12,239 bases of DNA from Lichenicola sp964249735 (lineage in GTDB: Bacteria > Pseudomonadota > Alphaproteobacteria > Acetobacterales > Acetobacteraceae): NCBI GenBank assembly GCA_964249735.1, contig CAXUDP010000111.1, forward strand, positions 1 through 12,239, in the 5' to 3' direction. The position numbers and the translations under genes were made by a program. The notes under the pieces were generated by a model. It was not told the DNA's origin. It made no database searches and saw only the letters and a program-made list of their open reading frames with translations. Of this stretch, positions 1-7,616 are shown piece after piece (positions within the stretch are counted from its first letter, which is position 1; each line of letters opens with the position of its first letter).

Positions 1-1553
1 CGCTCGACGAACACCGCGATCGGCACGCCCCAGGCGCGCTGGCGGCTGATGCACCAGTCCGGACGGCCGGCCACCATCGCGGTCAGGCGGTTGCGCGCCT
101 GGGGCGGCACGAAACTGACGTCCTCCAGCGCCGCCAGCGCCTGGGTGCGCAGGCCCTCGTCGGGATCGTCGTCCGGTCCGGCATCCATGCGGATGAACCA
201 TTGCGGCGTGGCGCGGAAGATCACCGGCGCGCGGGAACGCCAGCTGTGCGGATAAGAATGCACGATCTCGCCGCGCGCGATCAGCCCGGCGACCCCCTGC
301 CCCTCGTCCGTCGCCTGCGACGCTTCCATCGCTGCGGCCAGCGCGGCGCAGACCGGGTCGGCGGCCTTGAACACGTGCAGCCCGGCAAAGCCCGGCACCC
401 AGGCGGCGTAGCGCCCGTCCCCCTCGACCATCTCGGCGACCGGAATGCCGTGCGCCACGCACAAGGAAAAATCGTCCTCGCCGTGCGCCGGCGCCATGTG
501 CACCAGCCCGGTGCCGGCCTCGGTGGTGACGAAGTCGCCGGCCAGCATCGGCACGTCGTGGTCGTAGCCGCCCTCGTAGGCGGGCAGGCCGCGCAGCGGA
601 TGCGCGCAGACCGCACCCTCCAGCGCCTCGCCGGGCAGGGTGTAGAGCACGTGGTGCTGCCCGATGCCGGCGGAAGCGGCGAAGGAGGCGATCAGCGCTT
701 CGGCGACCAGCAGCTTTGCTCCCGGCTGCAGGCCGGCGCCGTCGCCGGCGTCCGTCCCGTCGACGCGGATCACCGCATAGGTGATCGACGGCCCGTAGGC
801 GATCGCGCGGTTGGCCGGGATGGTCCAGGGGGTGGTGGTCCAGATCACCGCTGACACGCCGGCGAGCGCCTGCGCCGGGGTCGGGTCGCGCACCACCGGG
901 AAGGCGGCGAAGATCGTGGTGCTCCGGTGGTCGTGGTACTCGATCTCGGCCTCGGCCAGCGCGGTCTTCTCCACCGGGCTCCACATCACCGGGCGCAGGC
1001 CGCGATACAGCGTGCCGGCCTGCAGGAACTTGCCGATCTCGCCGGCGATGGCGGCTTCGGACGCGTAGTCCATGGTGGCGTAGCGGCCGGCCCAGTCGCC
1101 CTGCACGCCCAAGCGACGGAACTCTTCCGCCTGGATGTCCAGCCATTTCTGCGCGTAGGCGCGGCACTCGGCGCGGAACTGCAGCACCGGCACCTGGTCC
1201 TTGTCGCGCCCGGCCTTGCGGTACTCCTCCTCGATCCGCCACTCGATCGGCAGGCCATGGCAATCCCAGCCCGGCACGTAGCGCACGGCGTACCCGCTCA
1301 TGCGACGGGCGCGGTTGACCACGTCCTTCAGGATCTTGTTCAGCGCGTGGCCGATATGGAGGTGGCCGTTGGCGTAGGGCGGCCCGTCATGCAGCACGAA
1401 TGGCGGACGGCCGGCGGCAGCACCCTGCAGCATCCCGTCCAGCCCGAGCCGCTCCCAGCGGGCCAGGGTCGCCGGCTCCCGCGCCGGCAGGTCGCCGCGC
1501 ATGGGGAAGCCGGTACGCGGCAGGAACACGGTGTCGCGGTAGTCGTCGGTCAT
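1..1553 (-). CDS. ileS: Isoleucyl-tRNA synthetase, N-terminal 517 residues (partial, cut by left edge)
   Basis: Class I aminoacyl-tRNA synthetase that charges tRNA-Ile with isoleucine in the cytoplasm and hydrolyses mischarged Val-tRNA-Ile. The ATG is at 1553-1551 and the reading frame stays open to the window edge, so the C-terminal part (KMSKS loop and anticodon-binding domain) is missing; the family is usually about 930-960 residues. Visible signatures: the HIGH motif at residues 66-69 within YANGHLHIGH, GWDCHGLPIE at 95-104, the threonine-rich CP1 editing motif TTTPWTIPAN at 239-248, the second editing motif VHMAPAHGEDD at 351-361, and WCISRQRAWGVPI at 500-512. These identify IleRS rather than ValRS or LeuRS. 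No strong Shine-Dalgarno is visible; AAGAACGG lies a few bases upstream. The gene has its own likely promoter and is separated by 82 bases from the glycosyltransferase gene upstream. Confidence 0.97.
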   Translation of the reverse strand, partial: MTDDYRDTVFLPRTGFPMRGDLPAREPATLARWERLGLDGMLQGAAAGRPPFVLHDGPPYANGHLHIGHALNKILKDVVNRARRMSGYAVRYVPGWDCHGLPIEWRIEEEYRKAGRDKDQVPVLQFRAECRAYAQKWLDIQAEEFRRLGVQGDWAGRYATMDYASEAAIAGEIGKFLQAGTLYRGLRPVMWSPVEKTALAEAEIEYHDHRSTTIFAAFPVVRDPTPAQALAGVSAVIWTTTPWTIPANRAIAYGPSITYAVIRVDGTDAGDGAGLQPGAKLLVAEALIASFAASAGIGQHHVLYTLPGEALEGAVCAHPLRGLPAYEGGYDHDVPMLAGDFVTTEAGTGLVHMAPAHGEDDFSLCVAHGIPVAEMVEGDGRYAAWVPGFAGLHVFKAADPVCAALAAAMEASQATDEGQGVAGLIARGEIVHSYPHSWRSRAPVIFRATPQWFIRMDAGPDDDPDEGLRTQALAALEDVSFVPPQARNRLTAMVAGRPDWCISRQRAWGVPIAVFVE

Positions 1554-1609
1554 GATGCCGTTCTTGGGCTGGGGGCCGGGTGCGTCGGCGCCGGTCGTGC
1601 GGAGCCGGT

Positions 1610-1639
1610 GTTATGAGGAGCACCAAGCGCCACGGTCAA
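1610..1639 (-). promoter_or_regulatory. Probable sigma70-type promoter of ileS
   Basis: Read on the minus strand, TTGACC (1639-1634) matches the -35 consensus at five of six bases. It is followed after 18 bases by CATAAC (1615-1610), which matches the -10 consensus at four of six. The -35 box overlaps the TGA stop codon of the glycosyltransferase gene. Transcription would start near 1603, giving a 5' leader of about 50 bases before the ileS ATG. This is one of the best promoter matches in the window and suggests ileS is transcribed independently of the upstream gene. It is a visual match only. Confidence 0.55.
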
Positions 1640-2736
1640 TCGGCGCGGCGCGTCCGGTCGCGCAGGCTCCGGCGCAGCCGGCGCGCGATCCGACGCCACA
1701 GCGGCGCCGGCGACCCTCCCGCCCGCAGCAGCTGCGCCTCGATCCGTTCCAGCGTCGCCTCCACCCGCACCAGCCGCGCCTGCAGGTCCTCGTGCCGGGC
1801 ATGGCCCCACAGCCCGTTGCGGTCGAGGTTGGCCAGGATGCGCGTGTGCTGCAGCTCGGCCTGCTCGTGATATCGTTCCGCCTGGAGCCCCAGCACCTGG
1901 ACCAGCGACAACGCCGCCGGATCGCCGGCACCCAGGGCGCGCAGCCGGCTGTTGCGGTAGGACGCGCCGGCGACGGCGTGCCGGTCCGGGTCGGTGTTGG
2001 CGTAGTCCGGCTGCGCCGACGCCACGCGCTGGTGGTAGAACGCCAGCCGCTCCGGCACCACGCCGATGTCGCCCAGCAGCAGCACGCGCAGGTTGTAGTC
2101 CCAGTCACCCAGGACCGGCATCGCCTCGTTGAAGGGGCCGGCCGCGTCCACGGCGGCGCGTCGCAGCAGCAGGCTGATCGGCGGGAACCGGTTGCGCGCC
2201 AGCATGGCGCCGAGCTCGACCGCGGAAGCGTCGAACGGGCCAGGATCGCGTCCGTCCTCGACCACGCCGTCCGCCTGCAGGCGCTCGCGCACCACCGTCC
2301 AGTGCGTCAGCACCGCCGCCTTGTCCGCGTTCCCGGCCAACGCGAGGAAGCCGGTGGTGCGTTGAAGGAAGGCCGGATGCCAGGTGTCGTCGTCGTCGTG
2401 CACCGCGACGTGGACGAAGGCGCCATGCCGGCCGGCTTCCGTCAGCGCGGCGTTGGAGGCCGCCTCCATGCCCAGGGCGTGCGGATGGTGCAGCACGCTG
2501 ACCCTGCCGTCGAAACCGGTGTCGTGGCGCGCCACCAGGGCGTCCACCGCGGCCGGATCGCCACCGTCGTTGACCACCACCAGGTGCCAGTCCTCGTGCT
2601 GCTGCGCCAGCACGCTTGCCAGGGCGCGCGCCAGCAGCACCGGACGGTTCCGGGTGCGCATCAGCACCGCGACGCGCGATCCGGCCGGGCCGGGAGCGAC
2701 GTCCTCCATGCTGTTCGGATGGAGCGGATGGATCAT
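1636..2736 (-). CDS. Family 2 (GT-A fold) glycosyltransferase
   Basis: Likely transfers a sugar from a nucleotide-sugar donor to a surface glycan or lipid-linked acceptor; the substrate cannot be told from sequence. With the ATG at 2736 the protein has 366 residues. The N-terminal GT2 nucleotide-binding strand (VAVLMRTRNRP, about 22-32) is followed by VVVNDGG (53-59) and an acidic DXD-like metal/donor motif in VHDDDDTW (about 113-119). PVLGDWDYNLRVL (about 208-220) fits the conserved acidic motif near the end of the catalytic domain. No membrane segment is seen. The last 70 residues are helical with coiled-coil character (ARLVRVEATLERIEAQLL) and end in an Arg-rich tail. The start is uncertain: ATG codons at 2829 and 2709 are in frame and none has a convincing Shine-Dalgarno; the 2829 extension looks like non-coding low-complexity sequence. 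It is divergent from the NIPSNAP gene and 157 bases (start to start distance about 160) from it. Confidence 0.85.
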   Translation of the reverse strand: MIHPLHPNSMEDVAPGPAGSRVAVLMRTRNRPVLLARALASVLAQQHEDWHLVVVNDGGDPAAVDALVARHDTGFDGRVSVLHHPHALGMEAASNAALTEAGRHGAFVHVAVHDDDDTWHPAFLQRTTGFLALAGNADKAAVLTHWTVVRERLQADGVVEDGRDPGPFDASAVELGAMLARNRFPPISLLLRRAAVDAAGPFNEAMPVLGDWDYNLRVLLLGDIGVVPERLAFYHQRVASAQPDYANTDPDRHAVAGASYRNSRLRALGAGDPAALSLVQVLGLQAERYHEQAELQHTRILANLDRNGLWGHARHEDLQARLVRVEATLERIEAQLLRAGGSPAPLWRRIARRLRRSLRDRTRRAD

Positions 2737-2898
2737 CGCGCCTGCATAGGCGGTCGGACCACGCGTGCCTATCGCGGCCGCCCGGGCGGGAAGCCGGGAT
2801 GGCGGTTCGTGCCCATGCCGGGGCATCATGAAGCCGTCGGACCCGGATCAGGCCGCCTTGCGGTGCCGGGCCCGACCCCATGATGGACGACCGGAACC
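2737..2898. promoter_or_regulatory. Divergent intergenic region between glycosyltransferase and NIPSNAP genes
   Basis: This 162-base spacer must carry the promoters of both flanking genes, but no strong -35/-10 pair is visible in either direction. It contains two small inverted repeats: ATAGGC (2746-2751) with GCCTAT (2767-2772), close to the glycosyltransferase start, and the tight palindrome ATGCC-gg-GGCAT (2815-2826). Either could be an operator, but such short repeats are common by chance in GC-rich DNA. A direct repeat CCATGAT occurs at 2878-2884 and 2897-2903, the second copy overlapping the NIPSNAP start codon. Confidence 0.35.
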
Positions 2899-3225
2899 AT
2901 GATCCACGAACAGCGCATCTACCACGCCATGCCTGGCCGGCTCCCGGACCTCCTGCGGCGGTTCGAGACGGTCACCCTGCCGATCTGGCAGCGCCACGGC
3001 ATCCGCCAGGCCGGGTTCTGGACCGTGCTCGTCGGCGGCTCCAACCACGACCTGATCTACCTGATCGAATGGGCGTCCATGGCGGAGCGGGACGAGAAAT
3101 GGGCGGCGTTCTCCGGCGACCCGGAATGGCTTCGCAAGCGCGCGGACAGCGAGTGCCAAGGGCCGCTGATCAGCTCGTTCAGCAACGCCTTCCTGCTGCC
3201 GACAGGGTTCTCGTCGGTGCAGTAG
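2899..3225 (+). CDS. NIPSNAP family protein
   Basis: A 108-residue soluble protein resembling the NIPSNAP family, which adopts a dimeric alpha/beta-barrel (ferredoxin-like) fold. The biochemical role of bacterial members is mostly unknown, so no reaction is assigned. Visible family features are the N-terminal beta-strand MIHEQRIYHAMPGRLPDLL, a helix ending in a TLPIWQRHGI segment, the strand AGFWTVLVGGSNHDLIYLIEW, and the very typical WASMAERDEKWAAFSGDPEW helix at about residues 54-73. The ATG at 2899 follows GGACGACCGGAACC, in which GGA or GGAA is a modest ribosome site. It stands alone on the plus strand: divergent from the glycosyltransferase and convergent with the HAD-family gene, whose stop lies 84 bases away. 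It therefore appears to be a single-gene transcription unit between two minus-strand units. Confidence 0.85.
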   Translation: MIHEQRIYHAMPGRLPDLLRRFETVTLPIWQRHGIRQAGFWTVLVGGSNHDLIYLIEWASMAERDEKWAAFSGDPEWLRKRADSECQGPLISSFSNAFLLPTGFSSVQ

Positions 3226-3253
3226 ACCACGTTCCCGCGCGGCAGGAAGCCTC

Positions 3254-3280
3254 GCGCCGACACCCCTGGCGCCGACACCC
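3254..3280. repeat. Short 12-bp direct repeat in convergent spacer
   Basis: GCGCCGACACCC occurs at 3254-3265 and again at 3269-3280, a 15-base period, in the 84-base spacer between the convergent NIPSNAP and HAD-family genes. No hairpin with a T-tract that would be a clear terminator is seen in this spacer. Two copies only; probably replication slippage. Confidence 0.5.
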
Positions 3281-3309
3281 GGGCCGGATCCTGCGACCTG
3301 GACCGTCGC

Positions 3310-5394
3310 TCATTCGAACTGCCGCATCGTGCGGGGCCCGAGCGCGGACAGCCGCTGCTGCAGCCGGGCGGCCAGGGCCTGACGGTGTTCGGGAGCCGCC
3401 CGCGCCAGCCAGCGGTGCGCGATGCCGACCTGCCAGCCGCAGTCGCGCAGCGCCACGCGCAGCGCCTCGCCGTCCTCCGGCGCCGGCCGGTCCGGCACGA
3501 TCGGCTCCAGCGTCGCGTGGTCGAAGGTGGCGCAATGGCCGAGGCCGCCCAGCGCCGCGCGCTCCGCCGGGTCCGGCGACAGGAACACCGCCGCGATCGC
3601 CGCGCGAACCGCGTCCGGGGTGACGTCGTCGAGGCGCAGCGTGCCGGCCCGGCCGGTGCCGAACAGGGCAGCCACCGTTTCCAGTGCACCCTGCCCGAAC
3701 GGCTGCGCGGTGCGCTCGTGCTGCGCGCGCTCCGGGGGGTTGTCGGCCAACACCGGCGCCCAGCGCCCCGCCTCCTCGCGGTAGCCCAGCACGGTGCCGT
3801 GTGGTGCTGCGTGCAGCTCCTCCAGGATCGGGACCGCGTTGCGCAGGGCCCCGCTGTCCTCCACCGGCTGGAAGTCCGACGCGAACGCCGCCTCGGCCGG
3901 GCCTGCGGCGTAGCGGTTGCCGAGCGCCGGCGGCCACAGCCCGTAATAGAAGCCGTGCAGCCGGATCGGCCCGGCGTCGGCCTCGACCACGGTGCGGAGC
4001 GCGCGCTGCATGTTGCCGTGCCAGCCGAGGTCGACCAGCCCGATCCGGCCGCTGCCGAAACCCTGCTGCCGCAGGTAGCCGCTCAGCGCCGCGTGCTCGG
4101 GCCGGAGTGCGGCATGAACCGCCGCCGGATGGCGGGCCAGCCCCTGCTCGAAGCTCCCGGTGCCGTCCGGCCACACCAGCCTGGTGTCAAGGCTGCCGAA
4201 CCGGCCGCGCATCTCCGCCGCCAGCGCCGCCTCGCCGGCGAGCCCGGCGCGAGCCAGGGCGCCGGCGACGGTGACGGTGCCGTCGCTGCCGGCCAGGAAG
4301 CCGAGCAGGCCCTGGTCGAGCCGGTCCGGGGTGCTGGCCAGCCAGCCGCGGGCGAGGTTGAGCGGACGCCGGGACACCGCGAGGTAGGTGTCGCGGATGC
4401 CGGTGCGGGCGGGCCCGCCGGCCGCGTGCCAGGCCTGGCGGATCAGCCAGCCGTCGCGGGCGCAGAAGTACACGCGCTCGATCCGGTGCCGGCGCAGCTG
4501 CGCCTCCAGCCAGCGCACGAAGCCCGCCAGCACGATCCCGCCCAGCACCTGCCCGAGCCCGGTCCAGAAGACGGGACCGTCCGGATCGACCACGGCATCC
4601 GGCACGGTGCGCGCGCGGAGCACCGCGTCGCGCTGCGCCAGCGAGAACGGCAGCAGCGCCGGCCGCAGCACCGCACCCACCCGCCTGGCCGACCTGGCGC
4701 GACCATAGGGCAGCGTGTCGACGCCGTGGCGGCGGGGGATCTCGCCATCGGCCTGGTGGTCGTCGCCGATGTGCAGGATGCGCAGGCATTCCGGATGCCG
4801 GGCGCGCACGGCCGCCCATTGCCGACCGGACGCCTTGGTGGCGCCCGTGTCGACCGACACGTGGAGCGCGTCCCAGCCGACATAGCCGCCGGCACGGAGG
4901 CGCTCGGCGATGAAGCACGGCGGCAGGTACATGTCGGACACGAACACGAACCGCCTGCCCGCCCCGGCCAGGCGCCGGGTCAGCGCCAGGATGTCCGGCA
5001 CCGGCACCAGCAGCTCCGCCTCGACCTCCAGCTCGGTGCTGCGGACCAGCGCCCGGTGCGGGCCGAGCGCCGGCAGCAGGGCCGGCAGCACGTCCCCGAT
5101 GGCGTCGAGCCCGATCTCCTCCGTGCCGCGCCGGTGCGCCTCCATCCGCGCCAGGCGCTCGGCGTCCTCGCGGGCCTGCGCAAAGCCCGAGGCTGCCGCG
5201 CCGATCCGGGTTCCGAGCACGCGCTCGATGGCCGCGAACAGGTCGGCCGGGCTATCCACCAGCCGGGTCAGGGCGGTATCGAACACGTCCAGGGAGACCA
5301 GGTCGGCGTCGGCGGCCCGCCGCATCGCCCGGGCGAGGAAGGCCTCGTCCGGCGTCCAGTCGGCCAGCGCTCCTCCCGGCAACGCCGGCGGCAC
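3310..5394 (-). CDS. Large HAD-superfamily protein (COG5610-like predicted hydrolase)
   Basis: A 694-residue protein with an N-terminal haloacid-dehalogenase domain carrying all four motifs: DVFDT at 36-40 (nucleophile Asp36, acid/base Asp39), the Ser of FVSDMY at 151-156, Lys187 in GATKASG, and HIGDD at 208-212. A second region contains VYFCARDGWL (308-317) and GLVDLGWHGNMQ (452-463), both characteristic of the COG5610-type proteins often found among surface-polysaccharide and glycosyltransferase genes. The substrate of that family is not established; a sugar- or lipid-phosphate is a guess. No signal peptide or membrane segment is apparent. The start is the GTG at 5394-5392, only three bases after the ribF stop (TAG GCC GTG), so translation is probably coupled to ribF. 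The next in-frame ATG, at 5325, would leave only 12 residues before the nucleophile. It is the last gene of the minus-strand operon. Confidence 0.85.
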   Translation of the reverse strand: MPPALPGGALADWTPDEAFLARAMRRAADADLVSLDVFDTALTRLVDSPADLFAAIERVLGTRIGAAASGFAQAREDAERLARMEAHRRGTEEIGLDAIGDVLPALLPALGPHRALVRSTELEVEAELLVPVPDILALTRRLAGAGRRFVFVSDMYLPPCFIAERLRAGGYVGWDALHVSVDTGATKASGRQWAAVRARHPECLRILHIGDDHQADGEIPRRHGVDTLPYGRARSARRVGAVLRPALLPFSLAQRDAVLRARTVPDAVVDPDGPVFWTGLGQVLGGIVLAGFVRWLEAQLRRHRIERVYFCARDGWLIRQAWHAAGGPARTGIRDTYLAVSRRPLNLARGWLASTPDRLDQGLLGFLAGSDGTVTVAGALARAGLAGEAALAAEMRGRFGSLDTRLVWPDGTGSFEQGLARHPAAVHAALRPEHAALSGYLRQQGFGSGRIGLVDLGWHGNMQRALRTVVEADAGPIRLHGFYYGLWPPALGNRYAAGPAEAAFASDFQPVEDSGALRNAVPILEELHAAPHGTVLGYREEAGRWAPVLADNPPERAQHERTAQPFGQGALETVAALFGTGRAGTLRLDDVTPDAVRAAIAAVFLSPDPAERAALGGLGHCATFDHATLEPIVPDRPAPEDGEALRVALRDCGWQVGIAHRWLARAAPEHRQALAARLQQRLSALGPRTMRQFE

Positions 5395-5397
5395 GGC

Positions 5398-6336
5398 CTA
5401 GCGCCCCGGCTGCCCGTGCAGGTAGTCCCTTGCCCAGGCCGCGTCGGTGGCGATCTGGGCCCGGAGCGCGTCGAGCCCGTCGAACTTGCGCTCCGCGCGC
5501 AGCAGGGTGTGCAGCGCCACCGACAGCTCCAGGCCGTACAGGTCGCCCTCGAAGTCGAACAGGTGCGCCTCCACCCGGCTTTCGGGCGTGTCGTTCACCG
5601 TCGGGCGCCGGCCGATGTTGGCGACCCCCGGACGGGTGCTGCCGTCGGGCAGGCGCACGGTGACGGCATACACCCCGCGCGCCGGCTCGAGGTGGCGGCC
5701 GAGGGGGATGTTGGCGGTGGGATATCCCAGCAGCCGGCCACGCTTGTCGCCATGCGCGACGATGCCGCGCAGCGCCCAGGGGCGGCCGAGCTCCTCGGTC
5801 GCCCGCTCCGGGTAGCCGTCCAGCAGGGCGCGGCGGATCCGGCTGGACGAGAACGGGCCGCCGGCGTCGGACAGCGCCGGCACCACCGTCAGGCCGATGC
5901 CGAGCCCTTCGGCCTGCACGGCCAGCGTGCCGACGTCGCCGCCGCGTCGGTGGCCATAGGCGAAGTCGGCACCGCAGGCGAGGTGCCTGGCCCCCAGCGC
6001 CCCGTGCAGCACCTCGCGCACGAAGCGCTCCGCGGTGAGCATCGAGAAGGCGCGGTCGAACGGGATCTCGAACACGTGCACCACGCCGAGCGCCGCCAGC
6101 GCGTCACGCCGCTCGGCGGACAGGCTGAGCCGGAACGGCGGGTCGTCGGGCCGGAACAGCTCGCGCGGGTGCGGCTCGAAGGTCAGCACGCCGAGCGGCA
6201 CGTCCGGGCGGGCGCCGTGCAGCGCGCGCAGCAGGTGGGCGTGGCCGAGATGCACCCCGTCGAAATTGCCCAGCGCCAGCGAGGCGCCGCGTGCCGTCGC
6301 CGGGACGTGGCGCCAGTCGGAATGAAGGGTGGTCAT
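5398..6336 (-). CDS. ribF: Bifunctional riboflavin kinase / FAD synthetase
   Basis: Converts riboflavin to FMN with ATP and then adenylylates FMN to FAD; cytoplasmic. At 312 residues it has the usual length. The N-terminal FMN adenylyltransferase domain shows the nucleotidyltransferase motif GNFDGVHLGH (23-32) and the SSSRIR motif (163-168, the family's ISSTxIR). The C-terminal riboflavin kinase domain shows GYPTANI (204-210), GVANIGRRPT (237-246) and the catalytic-region EAHLFDF (256-262). The ATG at 6336-6334 overlaps the mtnC stop in an ATGA quartet, and the TAG stop at 5400-5398 nearly touches the GTG of the HAD-family gene. In many proteobacteria ribF is followed directly by ileS; here three other genes separate them. 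Confidence 0.97.
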   Translation of the reverse strand: MTTLHSDWRHVPATARGASLALGNFDGVHLGHAHLLRALHGARPDVPLGVLTFEPHPRELFRPDDPPFRLSLSAERRDALAALGVVHVFEIPFDRAFSMLTAERFVREVLHGALGARHLACGADFAYGHRRGGDVGTLAVQAEGLGIGLTVVPALSDAGGPFSSSRIRRALLDGYPERATEELGRPWALRGIVAHGDKRGRLLGYPTANIPLGRHLEPARGVYAVTVRLPDGSTRPGVANIGRRPTVNDTPESRVEAHLFDFEGDLYGLELSVALHTLLRAERKFDGLDALRAQIATDAAWARDYLHGQPGR

Positions 6337-7061
6337 GCCGGGGAATTAGCAGCTGCGTCCGGCTTGTCGAGCGGGAGCCGGTCCGGCAGGCCGAACGCCG
6401 CCCCGACCGCGAGGAAATCCTCCGCCGTCGGATGGCGGCCGGGCCGGGTGCCGTCCCCGGTCCGCACCAGCTGGCAGGTCAGCAGGCCGGAGCGCGCGGC
6501 GGCGTCGAGCTCGGCCTCGGTGTCGGACAGGAACAGCGTCCGCTCCGGCGCCACCCCGTGCCGTCGCACCAGCGCGGCATAGGCGGCCGGCTCGCGCTTG
6601 GCGCCGATCCGGGTGTCGTGGAAGGCCTCGAACAGTGGGCACAGGTTGCCGGCGACGCTGTGGCCGAACAGCAGCCGCTGCGCCTCCTCCGAGCCGGAGG
6701 AATATACGCCAAGCCGCACCCCCGCCCGGTGCCAGGCTCCGAGCGCCGGCGCCACGTCGGGATGCAGCGCCCCGACCAGCCGACCGGCCGCATAGCCGTC
6801 GCGCCAGGCGATGCCCTGCAGCGTCTTGAGCGGCGTGACCTTGGCGTCCGCGTCCATCCAGTCGAGCAACTGCGCGAGCGGATCGCGACCGGGAGCCAGG
6901 CTCCGGACCGCGTCCAGCGCCTCAGCCACCGCCGGGTCCGCGTCGCGCCGGGCGAGCAGCGCCGGCAGCGCCTCGCGGGCGTAGGGGAACAGCACCTGGT
7001 GCACGAAGGCGATCGGCGTGGTGGTGCCCTCGATGTCGGTCACCACCAGGATCGGGGGCAC
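6333..7061 (-). CDS. mtnC: Enolase-phosphatase E1 (methionine salvage)
   Basis: HAD-superfamily enzyme that enolises 2,3-diketo-5-methylthiopentyl-1-phosphate and then dephosphorylates it to the acireductone used by MtnD. The 242-residue length is typical. Motifs: DIEGTTTPI at 9-17 (nucleophile Asp9; the Glu-Gly-Thr variant is diagnostic of E1), YSSGS at 120-124, Lys155 in GAKRE, and FLSDTEAELDAA at 177-188. The start must be the GTG at 7061-7059: the only upstream in-frame codons lie between it and the mtnD TGA, which is in the same frame 18 bases away, and include no start codon. No Shine-Dalgarno is present; instead the bases directly upstream read TTCCTCCTC. Initiation probably depends on coupling to mtnD termination. 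The stop overlaps the ribF ATG. Confidence 0.95.
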   Translation of the reverse strand: MPPILVVTDIEGTTTPIAFVHQVLFPYAREALPALLARRDADPAVAEALDAVRSLAPGRDPLAQLLDWMDADAKVTPLKTLQGIAWRDGYAAGRLVGALHPDVAPALGAWHRAGVRLGVYSSGSEEAQRLLFGHSVAGNLCPLFEAFHDTRIGAKREPAAYAALVRRHGVAPERTLFLSDTEAELDAAARSGLLTCQLVRTGDGTRPGRHPTAEDFLAVGAAFGLPDRLPLDKPDAAANSPA

Positions 7062-7076
7062 GAGGAGGAACCGGTT

Positions 7077-7616
7077 TCAGCGCGCCGGAAAGCGGTCGGC
7101 GATCGGATCGCCGGTGTAGTGCGCGACCCAGCCGGTGGTGTCGGTGAACACGCGCAGCGCGGTCACGAACGGTTCCGGACCGGCGTCGAACCAGTGCGGG
7201 ATGCCGGTCGGCACCGCGATCAGGTCGCCCGCGGTGCAATGAGCGTCGTACACCTTGCCGTCCACGTGCAGCACGAAGGAGCCCTCGCCATGCACGAAGA
7301 ACCGCACCTCGTCCTCGGTGTGGGTGTGCTCGCTCAGGAACTTGGCCCGGAGCGCCGGCTTGTTCGGGGTGTCGGCGTTGATCTTGATCACGTCGGCGGT
7401 GCCGGCGCCGGTGTCGCCCATCAGCCGGTCGAGATACGGACGGTACGCCGCCAGGATGGTGTCGGCGTCGTCCGCAGGCGACAGCGAGACCGGACTCTCC
7501 CAGCGCTCGAAGCGCACCCCGATGCCGGACAGCGCCTCGGCCATCCGCTCCGGCTGCTCGGTGCGCAGGATCGGCTCTTCCGGGGTGGTCTCGTGGTAGA
7601 CGGTCAGTCGGCTCAT
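7077..7616 (-). CDS. mtnD: Acireductone dioxygenase (methionine salvage)
   Basis: Cupin-fold metalloenzyme (179 residues) that oxidises 1,2-dihydroxy-3-keto-5-methylthiopentene. The iron form yields formate and 4-methylthio-2-oxobutanoate, the methionine precursor; the nickel form gives an off-pathway product with CO. Sequence alone does not decide the metal. The metal ligands are visible as His97, His99 and Glu103 in EHTHTEDEVRFF, and His141 in VPTGIPHWFD. A further family segment is the N-KPALRAKFLSEH stretch at about 85-97. The ATG at 7616-7614 overlaps the mtnB stop (ATGA), indicating translational coupling. The stop lies 15 bases before the mtnC GTG. Confidence 0.97.
   Translation of the reverse strand: MSRLTVYHETTPEEPILRTEQPERMAEALSGIGVRFERWESPVSLSPADDADTILAAYRPYLDRLMGDTGAGTADVIKINADTPNKPALRAKFLSEHTHTEDEVRFFVHGEGSFVLHVDGKVYDAHCTAGDLIAVPTGIPHWFDAGPEPFVTALRVFTDTTGWVAHYTGDPIADRFPAR

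Noticed and set aside
201..1616. Several plus-strand open frames opposite ileS
   Set aside because: They are antisense shadows of ileS, whose catalytic and editing motifs are intact in the minus frame.
1552..2883. Open frame of 443 codons on the plus strand opposite the glycosyltransferase
   Set aside because: The minus-strand glycosyltransferase has clear GT2 motifs; the plus-strand product has none and shows antisense composition.
2880..3623. Plus-strand frame of 247 codons overlapping the NIPSNAP gene
   Set aside because: It is in a different frame from the recognised NIPSNAP protein and runs into the antisense of the HAD gene with Arg/Pro-rich sequence.
3385..6582. Open frame of 1065 codons on the plus strand across the HAD gene and ribF
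   Set aside because: It is the mirror of two strongly supported minus-strand genes. The product is rich in Arg, Gly, Ala, Pro, Gln and His with no recognisable domain, the usual result of high GC third positions read on the opposite strand.
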